DNA from: Streptomyces sp. Edi2
GTDB taxonomy: Bacteria; Actinomycetota; Actinomycetes; Streptomycetales; Streptomycetaceae
Direction: 5' to 3'
Length of the DNA: 64,000 nucleotides
NCBI RefSeq assembly: GCF_040253635.1
Contig: NZ_JBEJGX010000003.1
Span: 8,023,501 to 8,087,500 of the forward strand
In this document: positions 24,100-33,600 of the stretch, one piece after another
Numbering within the stretch: the first letter of the stretch is position 1
How the letters are laid out: each line of letters opens with the position of its first letter
Notes under the pieces: generated by a model
Told to the model about the DNA's origin: nothing
Database searches by the model: none
Seen by the model: only the letters and a program-made list of their open reading frames with translations
Made by a program: the position numbers and the translations under genes

Positions 24100-25606
24100 C
24101 CCGCGCCGAAACCGCGGCACCCCCGCCTCCGCCCTCGACGGCATCTGGCTCGGGCTCGACCTGGGCACCCAGAGCGCGCGCTGCGTCGCCGTCGACGGCA
24201 CCGGGCAGGTCCTGGCCACCGCCGCCCGCCCGCTCACCGGCCGGCGCGACGGCAACCGGCACGAGCAGGACCCCGAGGAGTGGTGGAGCGCCCTGGCCGC
24301 CGCCTGCCGGGAAGCGCTGGGGCAGATCGACACCCGGCGCGTCCGCGGACTGGCGATCGACGGGACCTCCGGCACCATCCTGCTCGCCGACGCCCACGGC
24401 ACCCCGCTCACCCCCGGAGTGATGTACGACGACGGGCGCGCCGCCGCACAGGCCGCGGCCGTCAACACCGCCGGGGAGACGATCTGGCAGGAGCTGGGCT
24501 ACCGCAGCATGCAGCCGTCCTGGGCGCTGCCCAAACTCGTGCACCTGCTGGCCGATGCTCCCGCCCCCGGCCCGGGAGTCCGGCTGCTGCACCAGGTCGA
24601 CCTGGTGACCTGGCGGCTGGCGGGCCATCAGGTCGCGGCCGACGCCAGCCATGCCCTCAAGACCGGCTACCACCTCGTCGAGGAGCGCTGGCCGCACCGG
24701 GTGATGGCGGAACTGGGCGTGCCCGAGGGGGTGTTGCCCGAGGTCGTACGCCCCGGCAGGGTGCTCGGCTCGGTGTGCGCCGCTGCCACCGCGGTCACCG
24801 GCATCCCCGAAGGAACCACGATCGTCGCCGGGATGACCGACGGCTGCGCCGCACAGATCGGCGCCGGGGCACTCGCCCCGGGCGCCTGGAACTCGGTACT
24901 CGGCACCACCCTCGTCCTCAAGGGAAGCAGCCCGCACCTGGTCCGCGACCCGGCGGGCGTCGTCTACTGCCACCGGGGACCGGGCGACAACTGGCTGCCG
25001 GGCGGCGCCTCCAGCAGCGGCGCCGGGGTCCTCTCCCGGCACTTCCCCGGCGAGGACCTGGACGCGCTCACCGCGCGGGCCGCGGCCCTGCCCGATCCGG
25101 ACGCGGTCGCCTACCCCCTGGTCGCCGGCGGCGAACGCTTTCCCTTCCGTGCCCCTGACGCCGAGCCCTTCGTCCTGGGCCACGTCCCCACCCGTGCACA
25201 CGAGTTCCATGCCTATCTGCTCGGTGTCGCCTGCCTCGAACGGCTCTGCTTCGACTACCTCGACCACCTCGGCGCGCCCGTCGACGGGCCGCTGACCCTC
25301 ACCGGCGGCGGCGCCCGCAACGCCTACTGGTGCCAGTTGCGCGCCGATGTCCTCGGCCGTCCCGTACGGCTGCCGCAGCAGGCCGAGGGCGCCCTCGGCA
25401 TGGCGGTCCTCGCCGCCACCTCCTCCGGCGCCGGCCTCCGGGAAGCGGCCGCCGCCATGGTCCGCATCGACCGGGAGCTCACGCCCGACCTCGCCCGCAC
25501 CGCCCGCTACGCCCCCGTCCACCTCCGCTTCATCGACGCACTCACCCGCCGCGGCTGGCTCGACCCGGCCGTGGCCGACCACGCCCGCAGGAGGGCAGCA
25601 CCGTGA
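24092..25606 (+). CDS. FGGY-family carbohydrate kinase (second of two)
   Basis: A 504-residue FGGY kinase: LGLDLGTQSARCVAVDGTG near residue 20, AIDGTSGTILLAD at about 88, MTDGCAAQIGAGALAPG with LGTTLV at about 250-272, and LTGGGARNAYWCQLRADVLG at about 405. It differs clearly from the first kinase of the operon, so the pair is not a recent duplication. The two may phosphorylate different isomers or act in sequence. GTG 24092 with GGAG upstream overlaps the previous stop. Its own stop overlaps the phosphatase start. Confidence 0.9.
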   Translation: MTDPRRNRGTPASALDGIWLGLDLGTQSARCVAVDGTGQVLATAARPLTGRRDGNRHEQDPEEWWSALAAACREALGQIDTRRVRGLAIDGTSGTILLADAHGTPLTPGVMYDDGRAAAQAAAVNTAGETIWQELGYRSMQPSWALPKLVHLLADAPAPGPGVRLLHQVDLVTWRLAGHQVAADASHALKTGYHLVEERWPHRVMAELGVPEGVLPEVVRPGRVLGSVCAAATAVTGIPEGTTIVAGMTDGCAAQIGAGALAPGAWNSVLGTTLVLKGSSPHLVRDPAGVVYCHRGPGDNWLPGGASSSGAGVLSRHFPGEDLDALTARAAALPDPDAVAYPLVAGGERFPFRAPDAEPFVLGHVPTRAHEFHAYLLGVACLERLCFDYLDHLGAPVDGPLTLTGGGARNAYWCQLRADVLGRPVRLPQQAEGALGMAVLAATSSGAGLREAAAAMVRIDRELTPDLARTARYAPVHLRFIDALTRRGWLDPAVADHARRRAAP

Positions 25607-26229
25607 CCGACTTCCTCCTCGTACGCCACGGCGAGACCGTCTGGCATGCGGAGAACCGCTACGCCGGCCGCACCGATGTGCCCCTCACCGACCGCGGCCG
25701 CGAGCAGGCCGCCGCCCTCGCCACCTGGGCCGCCACCGCAGGCCTCACCGCCGTCCACAGCTCCCCGCTCGCCCGGGCCCGCCTCACCGCCGCGCCCGCG
25801 GCCGCCGCCTGCGGCCTCGCCGCACACACCGACGAACGGCTCTACGAGCTCGACTTCGGCCAGGGCGAGGGCCTGACCAGGGACGAGATGCGCCAACGCT
25901 TCCCGGAGCATCTGGCCGCCTTCCTCGCCGACCCGGTCGGGAACCACCTGCCCGGCGGGGAGGACCCGCGCCGCGCCGCCGAGCGCGCCGCCGACTGCCT
26001 CGCCGACCTCGCCCGCGAACAGCCGCACGGCCGGATCCTGGTCGTGGCGCACTCCACCCTCGTCCGGGTTCTGCTCTGCCATCTGCTGGGCATCCCGCTC
26101 GCCGACTACCGCCGGGTCTTCCCCGTGCTGCACAACGGTGCGCTCACCGAGATCCGCATCGAGAACGGGCGCACCGCGCTGCTCAGCTTCAACACCCCGG
26201 CTCTGAACCGGGCGCCTGCCCTGCACTGA
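25603..26229 (+). CDS. Histidine phosphatase superfamily protein
   Basis: A 208-residue phosphoglycerate-mutase-like phosphatase. LVRHGETVW at residues 6-14 supplies the phospho-acceptor His. SSPLARARLTA carries an Arg of the pocket. YELDFGQGEGLTRDEM is the proton-donor Glu region, and VVAHSTLVRVLL provides the second His. It may dephosphorylate sugar phosphates made by the operon kinases or balance their toxicity. GTG 25603 overlaps the stop of the second kinase (GTGA). The gene's stop is embedded in a 15-bp tandem repeat. Confidence 0.92.
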   Translation: MTDFLLVRHGETVWHAENRYAGRTDVPLTDRGREQAAALATWAATAGLTAVHSSPLARARLTAAPAAAACGLAAHTDERLYELDFGQGEGLTRDEMRQRFPEHLAAFLADPVGNHLPGGEDPRRAAERAADCLADLAREQPHGRILVVAHSTLVRVLLCHLLGIPLADYRRVFPVLHNGALTEIRIENGRTALLSFNTPALNRAPALH

Positions 26230-26327
26230 CCGTCTCGCCACTGACCGTCCGTCCACTGAACGTCCGTCCACTGAACGTCCGTCCACTGACCGTCCCTCCA
26301 CGGGCCGTCTCTTCACCGACCGTCCGG
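26223..26327. repeat. 15-bp tandem repeat spanning a stop codon (7 units)
   Basis: Seven units with period 15, best copies CCACTGAACGTCCGT, begin in the last codons of the phosphatase gene. The gene's TGA (26227-26229) is in unit 1. Since 15 is a multiple of 3, several copied TGA triplets are in frame behind the real stop. Confidence 0.9.
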
Positions 26328-26383
26328 CCACCGCACCGGCCGCCCCCCGGCGCCACCGCTCCCGCCCTTCAGGAGAAGCCCTC

Positions 26384-27427
26384 ATGAGCACCACCGTCCT
26401 CGCTGCCGGCAACCACTTCATCCGCCCGGGCCTGTTCACCCGGGCCGTGCACGAGGCCGCCGGGGAGACACCGCTGGAGGTGCGCGAGATCCGGTTCGAC
26501 TGGCCGCACACCCCCTTCGGCCCGGTCGGCGAGGTCATCGAGGCCTCCGGCACTGAGGACGAGATGATCGAGGCGCTGCGCGGCGTCGAGATCTGCGTCA
26601 CCGAGCACGGCCCGCTCACCGAGCGGATTCTTGCCCACTGCCCCGATCTGAAGCTGTTCTGCACCAGCCGCGGCGGCCCGGTCAACGTGAACGTCGAAGC
26701 CGCCACCCGGCACGGGGTCGCGGTCTGCTACGCCCCCGGCCGTAACGCCACCGCCACCGCGGAGCACACCCTCACCCTGATGCTGGCCGCCGCCCGCGGC
26801 GTCGGCGACACCCACACCGCTCTGCGCCGGGGCGTCTGGCGCGGCGACTACTACGACTACGACAACTGCGGCATCGAGATCGAGGGCGCCACCGTCGGGC
26901 TGATCGGCTTCGGCGCCATCGGCAGCCGGGTCGCCAAGGTCCTCGCCGCCATGGGCGCCCAGGTCCTCGTCCACGACCCGTACGTCCGCCCCGAGGCGCT
27001 GGCCGGCCTCGCCGAACAGGTCTCGCTCGACGCGCTGCTGACCCGTTCCCGCATCGTCTCCCTGCACGCCCGGGTGACCGCGGAGACCACCGGCATGATC
27101 GGGCGCGCGGAGATCGCCGCGATGCCCCGTGGCGCGATCCTGGTCAACTGCGCCCGCGGCGCGCTCCTCGACTACGACGCGGTCTGCGATGCGCTGGACT
27201 CCGGACAGCTCCGCGGAGCCGGCTTCGACGTCTTCCCCGAGGAACCGCTGCCCGCCGGCTCCCGGCTGCTGACCGCCCCCGGCGTGGTGCTCACCCCGCA
27301 CATCGCGGGCGGCAGCCAGGAAGTCGCGCACAAGGCCGCACGGATCGCCGCCGCGGAGGCCGGCCGCTATCTGCGCGGCGAGCCGTTGGTGCACTGTGCC
27401 AACCCTGGTGTATTTCAGGCCAGGTGA
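26384..27427 (+). CDS. D-isomer-specific 2-hydroxyacid dehydrogenase
   Basis: A 347-residue NAD(P)-dependent dehydrogenase of the 2-hydroxyacid/phosphoglycerate family. Catalytic-domain segments include TSRGGPVNVNVEAATRHG. The Rossmann motif is GLIGFGAIGSRVAKVL at about residue 170. The catalytic residues are Arg in NCARGALLDYD (about 257), Glu in DVFPEEPLP (about 287) and His in LTPHIAGGS (about 307). It has the length of the family and needs no second domain. It is the last gene of the sugar operon, 155 bp after the phosphatase with a tandem repeat between. It would oxidise or reduce a hydroxy/keto acid formed from the imported sugar. Confidence 0.9.
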   Translation: MSTTVLAAGNHFIRPGLFTRAVHEAAGETPLEVREIRFDWPHTPFGPVGEVIEASGTEDEMIEALRGVEICVTEHGPLTERILAHCPDLKLFCTSRGGPVNVNVEAATRHGVAVCYAPGRNATATAEHTLTLMLAAARGVGDTHTALRRGVWRGDYYDYDNCGIEIEGATVGLIGFGAIGSRVAKVLAAMGAQVLVHDPYVRPEALAGLAEQVSLDALLTRSRIVSLHARVTAETTGMIGRAEIAAMPRGAILVNCARGALLDYDAVCDALDSGQLRGAGFDVFPEEPLPAGSRLLTAPGVVLTPHIAGGSQEVAHKAARIAAAEAGRYLRGEPLVHCANPGVFQAR

Positions 27428-27533
27428 GATCCCGAAAACCGGCGTTCGAGTGTGTGTTCGCCCAGGTGGTGGGGTGGTGGGGGAGGTGGCGCGGCACCTT
27501 TGTGACCTTGGCGGAATCAACTACCGCCTGATG

Positions 27534-27573
27534 CACGTGCGTTGACAGTGCATGGGGGTGGCTCCACCATGCA
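27534..27573 (+). promoter_or_regulatory. Palindromic control region upstream of the PKS genes
   Basis: In the 245-bp gap before PKS1 there is a perfect GCACGTGC palindrome (27534-27541), then TTGACA (27542-27547), then TGCATGG...CCATGCA arms (27549-27555 and 27567-27573). TTGACA is a good -35 hexamer but no clear -10 follows at 17 bp. The symmetry suggests a regulator site. The rest of the gap shows nothing else except AAGGAG at 27660, the PKS1 ribosome site. Confidence 0.35.
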
Positions 27574-27672
27574 ACGCGGCATCAGCGGGTCAGGGCCTGC
27601 CCTCCGGGTCTGACCGCTGGTTACCGCAGGTGGCAGTGGTAAGCGTGTCCGCCCCCAGCAGAAGGAGCGCCC

Positions 27673-30600
27673 GTGGCCCCCTGGCCCCCACTCTCCGGCA
27701 CCCCTCTCCCCGGTACCCCCCACTCCGGCCGTGACCTCGTCGTTGCGCTCTCGCCCTTCGAGGAACCGGGCGAACGGATCGTCGTGGCGGCCGAACGCGC
27801 CGGCGCGCTCGGCCTGCTGGACCTCGGCAGGGACGCCGGGGCCGCGCGCGAGGCGCTGGCCCGGCTCGGGCGATTACGCCACGGCGTACGGGTACCGGCG
27901 GGGTGTCCGCTCACGCCCGCCGATCTGCCCGAGGGGACCGACACCGTGCTGCTCGCCGACCCGCGGGCGTACGGCGGCGGCCCGCGGGCGTGCGGCGCCG
28001 ATCCGCGGGCGTACGGCGCCGGCCCGGGCGCGGTCCCGGGATCAGAGGGCGCGGCTTCCGGCCCGGACGGGGCGGCTCACGCTCCGGCCGGCGCGGTCCC
28101 CGGCCCCGACGACTGGGCCGGTGGCGGGCGGCGCCGCGTATGGGCCGAGATCACCACCCCCGAGGAGGCCGCGGCGGCGTGTGCCGCCGGCGCCACCGCG
28201 CTCGTCGCCCGGGGCCACGAGTCGGGTGGCCGGGTCGGCGAACTCACCACCTGCGTCCTGCTCTCCCGCGTACTGGCCGACCCGTCCGTGACGGTCCCCG
28301 TGCTCGCCGCCGGGGGAATCGGCCCGCACACCGCCGCCGCGGCCGTCGCCGGCGGAGCGGCCGGGGTGCTGCTCGACTCCCAGCTCGCGCTCACCGCCGA
28401 GGGGGCGGCCCGGCTGCCGCGCGCGGTCGCCGACGCCGTCCGGGCCATGGACGGCAGCGAGACCACGCTCGTCGCGGGCCACCGGGTCCTCACCCGCCCC
28501 GACCTCGCCGCCCCGGCGGCCGCCATGGCCACCGCAGGCGACGACGCCGGGAGCGCCGGAGGGGACGACGCCGGGAGCACCGGGGCGGAGACCGGCCCCG
28601 CCGCCCGCATCGCCGCCCTCCTCGGTGCCCGGGACCTGCAGACCCAGCTGCTCCCCATCGGCCAGGACGGGGCGTTCGCCGCCCGGCTCGCCGCGCGGCA
28701 CCGCACCACCGGCGGCGTCGTCCAGGCGGTACGGACCGCCCTCGCCGAGCACCTTGCCGCGGCGGCCCGTACCCGGCCGCTCGCGCCGCGCCCCGGTGCC
28801 CGCCACCTCCCCGTGGCCCAGGGGCCGATGACCCGGGTCAGCGATGTGTCCGCCTTCGCCGCCGCGGTCGCCGCCGAGGGCGGGCTGCCCTTTCTCGCCC
28901 TCGCCGTCATGGACGGGGAGCAGGTGCGCCGGCTGCTGGCCGAGACCGCCGGGCGGCTGGGCGAGCGGCCCTGGGGCGTCGGCCTGCTGGGTTTCGCCCC
29001 GCCCGAGCTGCGGCGTGAACAGCTCGCCGCCGTCGCCGAGTTCGCCCCGGAGTACGCGCTCATCGCCGGTGGCCGCCCCGCCCAGGCCGCGCCGCTCGAA
29101 GCGGCCGGGACCCGGACCTATCTGCATGTCCCGGCACCTGGCCTGCTGGAGCGCTACCTCGCCGAAGGCGCCCGGAGATTCGTCTTCGAGGGGCAGGAGT
29201 GCGGCGGTCACATCGGCCCCCGGGCCAGCTTCCCGCTGTGGGAGGAGCAGATCGAGCGGCTGACCGCCCACGCCCGGACGCACGGTGGGACGGCCGACGG
29301 CCTGGACCTGCTCTTCGCGGGCGGCATCCACGACGCCCGCACCGCCGCCATGGCGGCCGCCGCCGCGGCCCCGCTCGCCGGACTCGGCGCCCGCATCGGC
29401 GTCCTGATGGGCACCGCCTACCTCTTCACCCAGGAGGCCGTGGCCACCGGCGCGGTCCTGCCCGGCTTCCAGGACACCGCCCTGGCCTGCGACCGGACCG
29501 TCCTGCTGCGGACCGCACCGGGCCATGCCACCCGCTGCGCCGAGACCGCCTACGCCGAGGAGTTCACGGCCGCCGAACGGCGCCTCGCCGCCCAGGGCAC
29601 GGACCCGCGGGCCCGGTGGGAGGAGCTGGAGCGGCGCAACCTCGGACGCCTGCGCCTGGCGAGCAAGGGCCTGCGCCATACGGACGGCGGGCGGCCCGCG
29701 CCGGCCGGGGAGCGGGAACAACGCCGGGAGGGCCTGTACATGCTGGGCCAGGCCGCCACCGCCCACAGCGCCACCACCACCGTCGCCGCGCTGCACACCG
29801 CCGTGACCGAGGGGGCCACCGCGCAGCTCACGGCCCGGGCGGAGCAGTTCGCGACCCCCGACGGGCAGCACGAAGGACACCGGGAACCGGAGGCGGAGCC
29901 GCTGGACATCGCCATCGTCGGCATGGCGTGCTGCTATCCCGGCGCGGCCGACGCCGCCCGCTTCTGGTCCAACATCGTCTCCGGCGCCGACTCCGTCACC
30001 GAGGTACCCGCCGAGCGCTGGGACACCGGTACGTACCACGACCCGGACCCCGCACGGGCGGGCGAACGCACCCCGTCGCGCTGGGGCGGCTTCCTGCCCG
30101 CCATCCCCTTCGACGCCCTCGCCCACGGCATCCCCCCGGCCTCCCTCGCCGCCATCGAGCCGGTGCAGCTGCTCGCCCTGGACGCGGCCGCCAAGGCCCT
30201 GGCGGACGCCGGATACGCTGAGCGCGACTTCGACCGCGCCCGCACCAGCGTCGTCTTCGGCGCCGAGGCGGGCACCGAACTGGCCGGCGCCTACGGCCTG
30301 CGCGCCCTGCACCCGGCCTACCTGGGGGACCTGCCGCCCGCACTCGACGCCGAACTGCCCCGCCTGACCGAGGACTCCTTCCCCGGCGTCCTCGCCAATG
30401 TCATCGCCGGACGCATCGCGAGCCGGCTCGACCTCGGCGGTGCCAACTGCACCGTGGACGCCGCCTGCGCCTCCTCGCTCGCCGCCCTCGACCTGGCCTG
30501 CCGCCAACTGCGCGACCGCGACAGCGACATGGCGCTGTGCGGCGGCGCCGATCTGCACAACGGCATCAACGACTACCTGATGTTCGCCTCCGTGCGCGCC

Positions 30601-33600
30601 CTGTCGCCCACCGGCCGCTGTCGCCCCTTCGATGCGGCGGCCGACGGCATCGCGCTCGGCGAGGGCGTCGGCGCCTTGGTCCTGAAGCGGCTCGCCGACG
30701 CCGAACGCGACGGCGACCGGATCTACGCGGTCGTCAAGGCCGTCGGCACCTCCAGCGACGGCCGGTCCCTCGGGCTGACCGCACCACGGCCCGAGGGCCA
30801 GCGGCGGGCCCTCGAACGCGCCTACCGGCGCGCCGGGATCAGCCCCGCGCAGGTCGGACTCCTCGAAGCCCACGGCACCGGAACCGTCGTCGGCGACACC
30901 GCCGAACTCGGCGTCCTCACCGAGGTGTTCGAGGCCGCGGGAGCCACCCCGGGCAGCTGCACGCTGGGCTCGGTCAAGTCGCAGATCGGGCACACCAAAT
31001 GCGCGGCCGGCCTGGCCGGGCTCGTCAAGGCCGCCCGCGCCGTGCACACGGGCGTACGGCCGCCGACCCTGCATCTGACCCGGCCGGCCGCGGACAGCGG
31101 ACCGTTCCGCTTCGACACCGGGAGCGCCCGGCCCTGGCCGGTCCCCGCGGGGCGGCGCTTCGCCGGGGTGAGCGCCTTCGGCTTCGGCGGCACCAACTAC
31201 CACGCCGTGCTGGCCGGTTACGACGGTGCGCCCGAGCCCGCCCACGCCCTGACGGACTGGCCCGCCGAACTCTTCTGCTTCCGGGGGAGCGACCGCCCCG
31301 CCGCCGTACGGGCCATGGAACGGCTTGCCGCACGGCTGGCTGACAACGACGCCGCCGGGCGGCCGTGGCCGCTGCGCGACCTGGCCGCCGAGTCCGCGGC
31401 GGCCCAGGGGCCGGTCCAGATCTGTGTGGTGGCCGACGACCTCGACGATCTCGCCGTCAAGCTGGCGGCCGCCCGCCGGTTCGATGCCGCCGAGGGCGTG
31501 TATCCGCGCCGCCGGGACGCCGACCCCGGACTGGTCTCCTTCCTCTTCCCCGGCCAGGGAAGTCAACGTCCGGGAATGATGGGGGAGTTGTTCCTCGCCT
31601 TCCCCGCCCTGCGCGGTCTTCTGGAGGACGCCGATCAGGAGTGGGTCGCGGCCATGTTCCCGCCCACCGCCTTCACCGCCGAGCGGCGGGCCGCCCAGCA
31701 GGCCGCCCTCACCGACACCCGCGTCGCCCAGCCGGCGCTCGGTCTCGCCTCCGCCGCCGCGAACCGGTTGCTCACCACGCTCGGCGTGCGCCCCGACTGC
31801 ACGGCGGGGCACTCCTACGGCGAGCTGACCGCACTGTGGGCCGCGGGCGCCTACGACACCGCGACGCTGCTGCGCCTCAGCGCCCGCCGTGGCGAGGCCA
31901 TCCTCGGGGCTGCCGGGGACGACCCCGGCGCGATGGCCGCCGTCGTGGCCACTCCGGAGCGTGTCAGGGAGCTGATCCACGCGGCCGGGGTCGTCGTCGC
32001 CAATCACAACGCGCCCGAACAGAGCGTCATTTCCGGTCCCACGGATGCCGTGGAAGCGGCGGTGGCGGCACTGCGCGCGGCCGGCCTGGACGCGCGCCGC
32101 CTGACGGTGGCCTGCGCCTTCCACAGCCCGCAACTCGCCGCGGCCCGCGATGCGTTCGGCGCCGAATTGTCCGCGGCGCAGGTGTCCGTGCCCGCCTTCC
32201 CGGTCTGGTCCGGCGCCACCGCGCGCCCGTACGACCGCGCGGCGTCCGCGGTCCGCGCCACGCTGGCGGACCAGGTCGCCGCACCCGTGCGCTTCGTGGA
32301 GCAGATCGAGGACATGTACGCCGCCGGGGTGCGCACCTTTGTGGAGGCCGGGCCCGGCCGGGTGCTGACCGGCCTCGTCGGGCGCATCCTGGAGGGCCGG
32401 CCGCACACGGCCGTGGCACTGGATGTCCCGGGCGAGCCGGGACTGGCCCGGCTGCCGCACGTGCTGGCCCGGCTCGCGGCGGCCGGCGTCCCGATCGCCC
32501 CGGAAGCCCTGTTCCACGGGCGTACGGAGACGCTGCCCGCGGTCGCACCGCGCCGCCCGGGATGGCTGGTCGACGGGCATCTGGTGCGCACCGCCGACGG
32601 CGCCTGCCTGCCGGGGGGACTGCGCCCCGCGCGACGGGTGGAACCGGGGTGGCGGGACGGGGAGGGTGTGGTGTCGGGCTCTGCCGCACCCGGGGGCTTC
32701 ACGGCATCCGGAGGTTCTACCGTGTCCGGAGGTTCTACCGTGTCCGGGGGCTCTACCACGTCCGGGGCCACCGCGTCCGGAGGCTCCGCCGCGTCCGGAA
32801 GCTCCGCGGCGTCCGGGGGCGTTGCCCAGCAGGATGTGGTGCTGGAGTATCTGCGGGCGTCGCGAGAGCTGATCACGGCCCAACGGGATGTCGTGCTGCG
32901 GTATTTGGGTGAGTCGGGGGTGGCCGGGGAGGCTGCTGCGGTCGCACCATCGAGGGCCGTGCCCGAGCAGGCCGCCGCGTCGTATGCCGCGCCCGTCCGG
33001 TCCGGCGCCGGGGACGCGGCCGACGCCGATGCCGGGCCCGACGCCGATGCCGGGCCCGACGCCGGTGCCGGGCCCGACGCAGGGCTCGGGGCCGCCGACG
33101 CCGCCGCAGGGCAGGCGCCCGGCACCACGGCACGGCGTCTGAGCCCCGCGGAACTCCTCGATGCCGTACGGGACATCATTCACACCAGGACCGGATATCC
33201 GCACGAGATGCTTGACGCGGGTCTCGACCTGGAGGCCGACCTCTCGGTGGACTCCATCAAGCGGGTGGAGATCATCGGTGCCCTGGCCGACCGGATCGGA
33301 CTGCCCCAGGACGCCGACGGAGCCATGGAACCGGCGGTGGAGCAGCTTTCCCGGGTCAAGACCATCAGCGGCATCGTCGACTGGATCGCCGCCGCCCACC
33401 GCGAGAGCGCAGCGGAGACGCCCCCTGCTCCCGAGCCCGCAGCGGAGACGCCTCCTTCACCCGTGCCCGCAGTGGCCCTCGCGGGGGCGGCCGGTCCCGC
33501 GAGGGCGCCGTCCCTGTCCGAGCCATCCGATCCCACGCCGCCCACCTCCGCGCACCCGCCCGCCACCCCGAACCAGCCTGTCATCCCGAACCCGTCCGCC

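Noticed and set aside
26223..26327. Possible CRISPR array in the regular 15-bp repeats
   Set aside because: There are no spacers: the units are directly adjacent and degenerate, so it is a plain tandem repeat. The same holds for the repeats at 3175, 45836 and 47222.
28042..33399. A 1785-codon open frame on the minus strand opposite PKS1
   Set aside because: It is a by-product of extreme GC bias: the plus-strand frame has intact catalytic motifs and third-position GC bias, while the minus frame shows no known domain.
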